From Verrucomicrobiota bacterium (GTDB taxonomy: Bacteria > Verrucomicrobiota > Verrucomicrobiia > Chthoniobacterales > SZAS-18): a stretch of DNA of 64,000 nt. This document shows positions 51,861 to 59,290 of this stretch, in pieces. The notes below the pieces were generated by a model, which did not search any database, had not been told where the DNA came from, and saw only the letters and a list, made by a program, of their open reading frames with translations. The DNA is taken from assembly GCA_018240025.1 (NCBI GenBank), contig JAFEGM010000032.1:67618-131617 (forward strand), given 5' to 3'. Within the stretch, counting starts at the first letter, position 1; every line of letters starts with the position of its first letter. The translations under genes were made by a program, and so were the position numbers.

Positions 51861-54110
51861 ATGCTGTTCCGACCCCTGATGATGGCCGCCGCGCTGGCGC
51901 TTTCGACCCTCCCCGCGGCGGACGAGGATGCGAGTCTGCGCTACTTCCGCGATCTGGCGGAGACGAGGAATTTCACGCTCGGATTGCCGCAATCCCCGCG
52001 GCTGACGCCGGATGGCGCGCAGGTGGTTTTTCTGCGCAGCGGTCCGCGCGATCCGGTGCTGCGGCTCTACGAATTCAACGTGGCCGACGGCCAGGTGCGC
52101 GAGCTGCTCACGCCGGAGCAGATTCTGAAATCGGCCGAGGAGCAGCTCTCGCCGGAGGAGAAGGCGCGACGCGAGCGGCTGCGGCAGTCGCTGCGCGGGT
52201 TCACCAGCTTTCAGCTTTCGAAGGACGGACGGCGCATTCTGGTACTGCTCAGCGGCAAGCTCTACGTGGTCGAGCGGACGAGCGGTGCGTTCAAGGAGAT
52301 GCCGGGCGCGGGCTGGATCGCGCCGCAGCTCTCGCCGGACGGACAGTGGATCGGCGCGGCGCGGGGCAACGAGCTTTGGGTCATCGACATCGCCGCGCGC
52401 AAGGAGAAGCGCCTGACGAGTGGGGCCAATGAAATCATTCACCATGCGGTGGCGGAGTTCGCCGCGCAGGAGGAGCTGGACCGCCACGACGGGTTCTGGT
52501 GGGCGGCAGACGGACAGAGCCTGATCTACCAGCAGACCGACCACACCGGCGTGGAGGTCCGTTACATCGCCGATCCGCTGCATCCCGAGCAGGCGCCCGA
52601 GAAGCAGTTCTACCCGCGCACCGGGACGAAGAATGCGGTCGTGAAGCTCGGCCTGATCGCGCGCGGCGGCGGAGGCACGAAGTGGATCGAATGGGATCGG
52701 GAGAAGTTTCCCTACGTCGCGCGGGTGGACTGGAGCCAGGCCAAAGCGCCGCCCACCGTGTATGTGTTAGATCGCCTGCAACGCACCGGATTGCTGCTAG
52801 CCGTCGACCCGAAGACCGGCGCGACGCGCGAGCTGCTGCGCGAGACCGACCCCGCCTGGGTCAATCTCGGACGCCGCACCAAGGCGAACTGGCGCGAGGA
52901 CGGCGCGAGCTTTTTCTGGCCGACCGAACGCGGCGGCCGCTGGAATCTCGAGCTGCGCGCGGCGGACGGGAAGCTGCTCCGCCCGCTCACGACCGAGGCC
53001 GACGGCTTTCTCGATCTCTTGCGCGAGACGAAGTCGGGCGGCGTCGCCGGCGTGCTGCTCAGCGCCCAGCCGGCGCTCGCTGGGGCTGCGGGCGAAACCG
53101 ATCCCCGCCAGCGGATCGTACGTTTCGTGCCGCTGGAAGGCTCGGCCGGGCGCTGGGAAATCGGCGTGACCGGCGGCGGCTTCGGGATGGTCGACCTCGC
53201 CGAAGGACCCGCGGAGCAGCGCGTCCTGGTACGGGAGGATCGGATGGACGGCGAGATTTCCTGGACCGTGCGCGACGAGCAGCGACGGGTGGTCGCGCTG
53301 CTCCCAAGCGTGGCCGAGAAGCCGACGCAGGTGCCCGCGGTCGAGCTGACCCGCGTGACCGGCGAACGCACCTACTTCGCTGCCATCCTGCGTCCGCGGA
53401 CCTTCAAGCCCGGCGATAAGTATCCCGTGCTGCTCGATGTGTACGCCGGCCCGGGGCATCAGCAGGTGACCGCTGCGCTGCGCTCGTACTTCGTTTCGCA
53501 GTGGTATGCCGACCAGGGATTCATCGTCGTGCGCCTCGACGGCCGCGGCACGCCGGGGCGCGGGCGCGACTGGGAGCGGGCCATCCAGGGGAATCTGATC
53601 GACATCCCGCTGGCCGATCAGGTTGACGGCTTGCAGGCGCTCGGCCGGAAAGTGGCCGAGATGGATCTGACCCGCGTGGGCGCGAGCGGCTGGTCGTTCG
53701 GCGGCTATTTCTCCGCCATGGCCGTGCTGCGGCGTCCGGACGTCTTCGCCTGCGGCGTGGCGGGTGCGCCGGTGGTGACGTGGGAGAACTACGACACCGC
53801 CTACACCGAACGCTACCTGGGGTTGCCGGCCGAACAGCCCGAGGCGTATCGGGCCAGCAGCGCGCTGACCTACGCGAAAGACCTGCAGCGTCCGCTGCTC
53901 CTCGTCCACGGCGCGACGGACGACAACGTCTACTTCCAGCACAGCGTGCAGCTGGCCGACGCGCTCTACCGGGCCGGCAAGGTGTACGAATTCCTGCCGC
54001 TACTCGGCACGCACATGATCACCGATCCGGTGATCCGCCTGCGGCGCGAGTCGCGCGTGCTGGAGTTCCTCCAGCGCCACACCAAGGCACCGCCGGCCGG
54101 CAAACCGTAA
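51861..54110 (+). CDS. Prolyl oligopeptidase-family (S9, DPP IV-like) peptidase, exported
   Basis: 749 residues from ATG 51861, which gives a signal peptide (MLFRPLMMAAALALSTLPAA) and an AGCGAGG upstream; the frame upstream is the repeat element. An N-terminal eight-bladed propeller (about 30-500) covers the C-terminal alpha/beta hydrolase. The catalytic triad is Ser612 in GASGWSFGGYF, Asp687 in HGATDDNVYF and His718 in LLGTHMITD. Probably a periplasmic dipeptidyl peptidase for peptide scavenging. Convergent with the SnoaL-like gene, with no base between the stops. Confidence 0.92.
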   Translation: MLFRPLMMAAALALSTLPAADEDASLRYFRDLAETRNFTLGLPQSPRLTPDGAQVVFLRSGPRDPVLRLYEFNVADGQVRELLTPEQILKSAEEQLSPEEKARRERLRQSLRGFTSFQLSKDGRRILVLLSGKLYVVERTSGAFKEMPGAGWIAPQLSPDGQWIGAARGNELWVIDIAARKEKRLTSGANEIIHHAVAEFAAQEELDRHDGFWWAADGQSLIYQQTDHTGVEVRYIADPLHPEQAPEKQFYPRTGTKNAVVKLGLIARGGGGTKWIEWDREKFPYVARVDWSQAKAPPTVYVLDRLQRTGLLLAVDPKTGATRELLRETDPAWVNLGRRTKANWREDGASFFWPTERGGRWNLELRAADGKLLRPLTTEADGFLDLLRETKSGGVAGVLLSAQPALAGAAGETDPRQRIVRFVPLEGSAGRWEIGVTGGGFGMVDLAEGPAEQRVLVREDRMDGEISWTVRDEQRRVVALLPSVAEKPTQVPAVELTRVTGERTYFAAILRPRTFKPGDKYPVLLDVYAGPGHQQVTAALRSYFVSQWYADQGFIVVRLDGRGTPGRGRDWERAIQGNLIDIPLADQVDGLQALGRKVAEMDLTRVGASGWSFGGYFSAMAVLRRPDVFACGVAGAPVVTWENYDTAYTERYLGLPAEQPEAYRASSALTYAKDLQRPLLLVHGATDDNVYFQHSVQLADALYRAGKVYEFLPLLGTHMITDPVIRLRRESRVLEFLQRHTKAPPAGKP

Positions 54111-54518
54111 TCAGCTACCGGCGGGGAGTTTGCCTCCGGTGGCCAGCATTTCGCCCATCCGCTGATGGATGAGCTGGATCGCTTTGAGCGGGCGGACCAT
54201 GACCTTGAATTCGGTGATCAGGCCGTCGTCGTTCCAGCGGATCATGTCCACGCCGTTGACGTGGATGCCGTCGATCTCGGTGACGAATTCGAGGACCGCG
54301 CCGCCAGGCTCGAGCAGCTCGCGCACGTAGTGGAAGTGAGGATTGAGAAACACGCGAAAGGCCGCTCCGAGGTAGGCGCTGACGAGGGCGCGGCCGACCT
54401 GCGGCCGATGCACGACGGGCGAATGGAACTCGACTTCCTCGGCCAGGAGCGCGAGCAATCCGGCCTGGCTGGGCGAACGGAGAAAGCGATGCCAATGCGC
54501 GACGGGATGCTCGGACAT
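54111..54518 (-). CDS. SnoaL/NTF2-like protein
   Basis: 135 residues from ATG 54518; an ORF extends further upstream but that part reads the intergenic DNA. The cone-shaped NTF2-like fold is suggested by EEVEFHSPVVHRPQVGR, VLEFVTEIDGIHVNGVDMIR and WNDDGLITEFKVMVRP. Proteins of this kind bind or isomerise small hydrophobic molecules; function here unknown. Confidence 0.75.
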   Translation of the reverse strand: MSEHPVAHWHRFLRSPSQAGLLALLAEEVEFHSPVVHRPQVGRALVSAYLGAAFRVFLNPHFHYVRELLEPGGAVLEFVTEIDGIHVNGVDMIRWNDDGLITEFKVMVRPLKAIQLIHQRMGEMLATGGKLPAGS

Positions 54519-54662
54519 GGGTCGAGCATGGCGGAGGAAGACACCCGGGTGAAGGAAGAAGGACGGAACGCTCCGAACCGCGCAGAGTCGGTAACGCGGG
54601 GCTGGCAGCGGTTTAGGAGGAATTGTCGCAGGTGGGTCGGATTTTCCCGTCCGATGAACGAA

Positions 54663-54680
54663 GACGACCCGCGGGTCGTC
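54663..54680. promoter_or_regulatory. Perfect 18-base palindrome upstream of the DegP-like gene
   Basis: GACGACCCGCGGGTCGTC reads the same on both strands and ends 49 bases before the protease start, in the 211-base gap between divergent genes. It could be an operator for a dimeric regulator, or a hairpin in the leader. No clear -10/-35 pair was seen. Confidence 0.4.
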
Positions 54681-54729
54681 CATCCAACCGCTTGTCGGCA
54701 ACTGCTCGACCTCCTATTCTGATCCTTCC

Positions 54730-56061
54730 ATGCCCAAGAACCTTCGGCTTCCCCTCCTTTCGGCGGCAGTGCTCGCGCTGGCGACGCCGCTTTCCCCCGT
54801 GCCGGCGCAGGAGTCGCGCACGTTGAATTTCGACCCCAGCACGGAACCGGCCGTGCTGGCCATTGCCAAGGTCCAGCCTGCGGTGGTCAACATCAACACC
54901 GAGCGGGTGGTGCGCACGACGGTGCAGGATCCGTTCGAGTCGATGCTGAACGAGTTCTTCGGCGGCAATCTCGGCGGCGGCGGCCGCACGCAGGAGCGCA
55001 AGCAGAGCAGCCTCGGCTCGGGCTTCGTGGTCGATCCCGAAGGCTACATCATCACCAACGAGCACGTGGTCGAGCGCGCGGCCGACCTGAAGATCTCGGT
55101 CTCCTTCCCCGACGGATCGACGTATGACGCCAAGTATGTCGGTGGCGACCGCCAGTTCGACCTCGCGCTGCTCAAGATCGAAAAGCGCGACGGCAAGCCG
55201 TTCCCGCACATCGACCTGAGCAAGCCGTCGCCCAACTTCCTCGGCCAGACCGTTCTCGCGCTGGGCAACCCGCTCGGCTACAAGAGCTCGGTCAGCCGCG
55301 GCATCATCAGCGCGAAGGATCGCGAGGTGCGCATTCAGGACGTCACCTACCGCAAGCTGTTGCAGACCGACGCGGCCATCAATCCGGGCAATTCGGGCGG
55401 TCCGCTCATCGACCTCGCCGGCCAGCTCTGCGGCGTGAATTCGGTCCGCATGGCCTTCACCCCGGACCGCATGCCGGTCAGCGGCATCGGCTTCTCGATT
55501 CCCGCCTCGGTCGTGGCAGAGAAATTCGCGCTCTTCCGCCAGCAGGCGCGCAGTCCGGTGGTGGCCTCGAATCCGACCGTCCGTGGCGGCGGCAGCGACA
55601 TCGACATCAACGAGGCCTTCTCCAAGATCCCGTGGAGCGGTAATCTGAAGGACGGCTCCAGCCGCGGCGGCAGCAGCGCGGCCCCTGGCGGCGGCGGCTC
55701 CAAGCCTCCGGCCGCGGCCGAGGCCAGCGCGTCGAGCGCGCGGCGGCTCTTTGGCCTTTCGCTGCAGACGCTGACCGACGATCTCGCGGCGGTCTTCGGC
55801 ATCCAGACGGAGAAGGGCGTGCTCATCAGCGACGTCGATCCCGGCAGCCCGGCGCGCGAAGCCGGCCTGCGCAAGGGCCTCGTGCTCTACAAGATCGGCA
55901 AATACAACGTCACCAATCCGGCCGAGGTGGAGAAGATCCTCTCCGACGTGAAAGCCGGCACGGAGGTCGATATCGTGGCCGGAACGCCCGGCCGGCGCCT
56001 GCCCTTCGGGCTCGGGTCGTCGCCCGCCCAAAAGACGACCGTGACGCTGACGGCCCGATGA
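54730..56061 (+). CDS. DegP/HtrA-type periplasmic serine protease
   Basis: 443 residues. A signal peptide ends near VPAQ; the trypsin-like domain has His112 in NEHVV, Asp144 in QFDLALL and Ser222 in INPGNSGGPL. A Gly/Ser/Ala-rich insert (about 290-335) precedes a single PDZ domain (LFGLSLQTLTDDLAAVFGIQ, SPAREAGLRKGLVLYKIG). Likely acts in envelope protein quality control. The stop overlaps the ATG of an ABC ATPase gene (ATGA at 56058-56061), which is unusual for a protease of this kind. Confidence 0.92.
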   Translation: MPKNLRLPLLSAAVLALATPLSPVPAQESRTLNFDPSTEPAVLAIAKVQPAVVNINTERVVRTTVQDPFESMLNEFFGGNLGGGGRTQERKQSSLGSGFVVDPEGYIITNEHVVERAADLKISVSFPDGSTYDAKYVGGDRQFDLALLKIEKRDGKPFPHIDLSKPSPNFLGQTVLALGNPLGYKSSVSRGIISAKDREVRIQDVTYRKLLQTDAAINPGNSGGPLIDLAGQLCGVNSVRMAFTPDRMPVSGIGFSIPASVVAEKFALFRQQARSPVVASNPTVRGGGSDIDINEAFSKIPWSGNLKDGSSRGGSSAAPGGGGSKPPAAAEASASSARRLFGLSLQTLTDDLAAVFGIQTEKGVLISDVDPGSPAREAGLRKGLVLYKIGKYNVTNPAEVEKILSDVKAGTEVDIVAGTPGRRLPFGLGSSPAQKTTVTLTAR

Positions 56062-57008
56062 TCGAAGCCGAGCGGCTGACCAAGCGCTACGCGGGCTTCA
56101 CCGCGGTCCAGGATCTCTCCTTCGCCGTGGGGCGGGGAGAGATCGCCGGCTTTCTGGGCCCGAATGGCGCCGGGAAATCCAGCACCATGCGGATGCTGGC
56201 CTGCTATCTGCCGCCCACGGCAGGGCGGGCCCGGGTGGCCGGGTTCGATGTCTTCAGCCAGTCGCTCGAGGTACGCCGCCGGGTGGGTTACCTGCCCGAG
56301 AGCACGCCGCTCTACCCCGACATGCGGGTGGGCGAGTACCTCGAGTATCGCGCCGCCATCCGCGGCCTGGGCCGCTCGCAGACGCGCCAGCGGATCGCCG
56401 CGGTGTTGGATCAATGCCAGCTCGCCGACGTGGAGCGCCGCATCATCGGCCAGCTTTCCAAGGGCTACCGGCAGCGCGTGGGCATCGCCGACGCCCTGCT
56501 GCACGAGCCCGAGCTGCTGATCCTGGACGAGCCGACCATCGGGCTCGATCCCACCCAGATCCGGCAGATGCGCGACCTGATCCGCGGTCTGGCGGGCAAG
56601 CACACGGTGCTGCTCTCGACCCACATCCTGCCGGAGGTCGAGGCCACCTGCACCCGCGTGCTCATCCTGCACCGCGGTCGGATCGCTGCGCAGGGCACCC
56701 CGGCCGAGGTGGTGGCGCAGTCGCGGGTGGCCAACGAAATCACGGTCGAACTGGACGCGGGCGACGAGGCCACCGCGCTGCTGGAGCGCATCGAGGGCGT
56801 GCTCTCCGTGCAAAAGGTCCCGGGACCCGAGGCCCCGTGGCGGCGCTTCGCGCTGCATCTGCAGCCCGGGGCCGATCCCCGCGCCGCGGTGCATGCTTTG
56901 GCGGTGGAGAAACGCTGGGGCCTGCGCGAGCTTTCGCGCCGCACCCCGAGCCTGGAGGACGTCTTCGTCCGGCTCGTGCATTCGGAGGATTCCACCGCCA
57001 CGCCATGA
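56058..57008 (+). CDS. ABC transporter ATP-binding protein, GldA-like
   Basis: 316 residues. Walker A GPNGAGKSSTMRML, signature LSKGYRQRVGIADALL, Walker B LLILDEPTIGLDP, and the His switch in LLSTHILPEV. The C-terminal 80 residues are the extension typical of GldA/NatA-like subfamilies. It partners the permease (overlap ATGA at 57005-57008) and the GldG-like protein downstream. In Bacteroidetes GldA-GldF-GldG is linked to gliding, but close relatives exist in non-gliding Verrucomicrobiota, so the role here is open. Confidence 0.9.
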   Translation: MIEAERLTKRYAGFTAVQDLSFAVGRGEIAGFLGPNGAGKSSTMRMLACYLPPTAGRARVAGFDVFSQSLEVRRRVGYLPESTPLYPDMRVGEYLEYRAAIRGLGRSQTRQRIAAVLDQCQLADVERRIIGQLSKGYRQRVGIADALLHEPELLILDEPTIGLDPTQIRQMRDLIRGLAGKHTVLLSTHILPEVEATCTRVLILHRGRIAAQGTPAEVVAQSRVANEITVELDAGDEATALLERIEGVLSVQKVPGPEAPWRRFALHLQPGADPRAAVHALAVEKRWGLRELSRRTPSLEDVFVRLVHSEDSTATP

Positions 57009-57760
57009 GGATCTTTGCCGCCCTGCTCGGACGCGAATTGCGCGCGCTGGTCCACTCGCCGATCGCGGGCGTGGTCTTCACGCTTTTCCTCGCGCTCACG
57101 GGCCTGAATTTCTACCTCATCCTCAGCGCCTTCACGCGCAGCCAGACGCCCATCACGCTGGTCGAGGCGTTCTTCAATACGACCATTTTCTGGTACTCGT
57201 TCCTGGCCATTTTTCCGCTCCTGACCATGCGGCTTTACGCGGAGGAGTTCCGGCAGGGAACCTTCGAAATGCTGCAGACGGCGCCCGTGCGCGACTGGCA
57301 GATCGTGCTGTCGAAGTTCCTCGGTGCCTACCTCTTCGCGGTCGCGCTCTGGCTGCCGACCATCCTTTATTTCGCCATCTATGCCTGGATTACCCGGGAG
57401 CAGGCCGCGCCGGCGCTGGGCAGCTACTGGGGCAGCTACGCGCTCATCGCGCTGATGGCGGCCTTCTTCGTTTCGATCGGCTGCTTCGCCTCGGCCCTGA
57501 CGCGCAATCAGATCGTCGCGGCCATCCTGGCGTACGTTATGATCGCCTTCGTTTTCTACATCGGCCTGCTCGGCTTCACGATGACCAACCTGGCTCCGCC
57601 GTTGCGGGCTTTCGTGAACTACCTCTCGAGCGCCGAGCACATGTATGAATTCAATCGCGGCCTGCTCAACACCAAGCCCGTGGTGTTCTACCTCAGCCTG
57701 GCCTTTCTGCTGCAATTCCTGACCCACGCCGTGCTGCAGGCCCGGCGGTGGCTGCGCTGA
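57005..57760 (+). CDS. ABC transporter permease, GldF-like
   Basis: 251 residues with six predicted membrane helices. The GldF-type features are AALLGRELRALVHSPIAGVV near the N-terminus, PLLTMRLYAEEFRQGTFEML in the first cytosolic loop and FALTRN-type SALTRNQIVAAILAYVMIAF in the fourth helix. Overlaps the ATPase gene by four bases and precedes the GldG-like gene by three. Confidence 0.88.
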   Translation: MRIFAALLGRELRALVHSPIAGVVFTLFLALTGLNFYLILSAFTRSQTPITLVEAFFNTTIFWYSFLAIFPLLTMRLYAEEFRQGTFEMLQTAPVRDWQIVLSKFLGAYLFAVALWLPTILYFAIYAWITREQAAPALGSYWGSYALIALMAAFFVSIGCFASALTRNQIVAAILAYVMIAFVFYIGLLGFTMTNLAPPLRAFVNYLSSAEHMYEFNRGLLNTKPVVFYLSLAFLLQFLTHAVLQARRWLR

Positions 57761-57763
57761 GCC

Positions 57764-59188
57764 ATGAGCGAACGACGTTTCCCGCTCTGGCTGAATCTCG
57801 CGCTGCGCCTCGGCGCGGTGCTCGTGCTGGTGGTGGCGGCCAATGTGCTCTCGTTCCGGCACTACGCGCGGCTCGATCTCTCACGCGCCAGCGTACCGCC
57901 GCTGACGCAGCGCACGAAGGCCATGCTGCGCGAGCTCCCGGCCGAGGCGCGGCTCATCGTCTTCTTCAACGCCTCGAACTCGCTCTTCGAGAACGTGAAC
58001 CTGCTGGCGCTGCAATACGCCGCCGAGTCGCGCAAGATCGCGGTCGAGCACGTCAATCCGTTCCGCGAGCAGGATCGGGCGGCGGAGATCGCCCGGCAGT
58101 ACCAGACCGGCGAGCGGGAGAATGCGGTCATCGTGGTCTCGGGCGCGCGCGCTCGGATCATCGGTTTGGAGGAACTGGCCGACTACGACCGCGAGCCCGA
58201 AGCCTTCGGCCAGCCGGCCCGGGTGACCGCGTTCAAGGGCGAGCAGGCGATCACCGCCGCGCTGATCGATCTCATGCAGCCGACCCGCACGGTCTATTTC
58301 CTGCGCGGCCAGGGACAGCCGGACATCGGGCCCAAGTCGCCCCTGGGCATCTTCGCCACTCTGCTCAAGCGTGAGGCGCTGACCTTGAAGGAATTGCCGC
58401 TGGCCGGCGCGGGCCGCATCCCGGCGGACGCTTCACTCGTGGTGAGCATCGGCGCGAAGTACGACCTTGGTGAGGCGGAATTCCAGGCCCTGCGCGACTA
58501 CTGGGGGCTGGGCGGACGCGTGTTGCTGCTGCTCGAGCCGAACGCCACCACGCCGCAGCTGCATGGCTGGCTCGGCAGCCTGGGCATCATGGTCCAGGAC
58601 GACCGGCTCTACGCGCACCCACCGTCCGGTTTGGTCAGCACGGTGGCGGCGGAGTTCGTCGGCTCGACCTCCATCGCGCAGCGCTTCCGCGAGGTGAATC
58701 CGTTTCTGGCCGGCGGCACCCAGTCGCTCAAGCTCGAGCCCGAGCGCGTGGCCGCGGCCAAGCTGCGGGTCGAGCCGCTGCTGCAGGCCGTGAAGGGATT
58801 CTGGGGCGAGGTCGACTGGCGGCTGGCGGGCGTGAATGGCGTCGACTACGACGCCGACAAGGACCGCACCGGCGACCTCGTGGTGGCGGCCACGGTCGAG
58901 CGTGGCGAGGCCGACACTCCCGAGGGCGGCCGCGCGTTGGTGGTGAGCAACGCGAAGTATCTTCTCGACGACTCGCTAACCCAGCAGTGCGCGGATTTCA
59001 CCGTGGCAGGCGTGAACTGGCTGCTCAAACGCGAGGCGCTGATCGGCATCCCGCCGCGTGAGATGAAGCTCTTCACCCTCTCTATCCCGGAGACGCAGCT
59101 GACCCTGATCTTCAGCTTGGTCGTGCTCGGTCTGCCCGCGCTCGCCGGCGCCGTGGCCGTCGCGCTGTGGTGGCGTCGGCGGGTGTAG
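57764..59188 (+). CDS. GldG-like ABC-associated protein
   Basis: 474 residues. An N-terminal helix (about 8-27) and a C-terminal helix (about 447-468) flank a large periplasmic region. Diagnostic phrases are RLDLSRASVPPLTQRTKAML near the N-terminus, ENAVIVVSGARARII, FKGEQAITAALIDLMQPT and YFLRGQGQPDIG. Many such operons end with a DUF4340 gene, which is absent here. Its TAG stop is followed immediately by the same palindrome as after ffh. Confidence 0.88.
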   Translation: MSERRFPLWLNLALRLGAVLVLVVAANVLSFRHYARLDLSRASVPPLTQRTKAMLRELPAEARLIVFFNASNSLFENVNLLALQYAAESRKIAVEHVNPFREQDRAAEIARQYQTGERENAVIVVSGARARIIGLEELADYDREPEAFGQPARVTAFKGEQAITAALIDLMQPTRTVYFLRGQGQPDIGPKSPLGIFATLLKREALTLKELPLAGAGRIPADASLVVSIGAKYDLGEAEFQALRDYWGLGGRVLLLLEPNATTPQLHGWLGSLGIMVQDDRLYAHPPSGLVSTVAAEFVGSTSIAQRFREVNPFLAGGTQSLKLEPERVAAAKLRVEPLLQAVKGFWGEVDWRLAGVNGVDYDADKDRTGDLVVAATVERGEADTPEGGRALVVSNAKYLLDDSLTQQCADFTVAGVNWLLKREALIGIPPREMKLFTLSIPETQLTLIFSLVVLGLPALAGAVAVALWWRRRV

Positions 59189-59189
59189 T

Positions 59190-59208
59190 CCGCACTCTCC
59201 GAGTGCGG
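59190..59208. repeat. Palindrome directly after the GldG-like stop (copy 2)
   Basis: CCGCACTCTCCGAGTGCGG, identical to 28651-28669 including the preceding TAG stop and T. A second small inverted repeat (GCTCGCTCGCGAGC) follows at about 59208-59221. The gap to the convergent GH31 gene is 102 bases. Confidence 0.8.
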
Positions 59209-59290
59209 CTCGCTCGCGAGCGCCCGAGATTCCAGAGCAGTCGCCGACCGCGCAGGCGCGCCGCGTGACTCGCCCGCTGCACCGCCCCGT

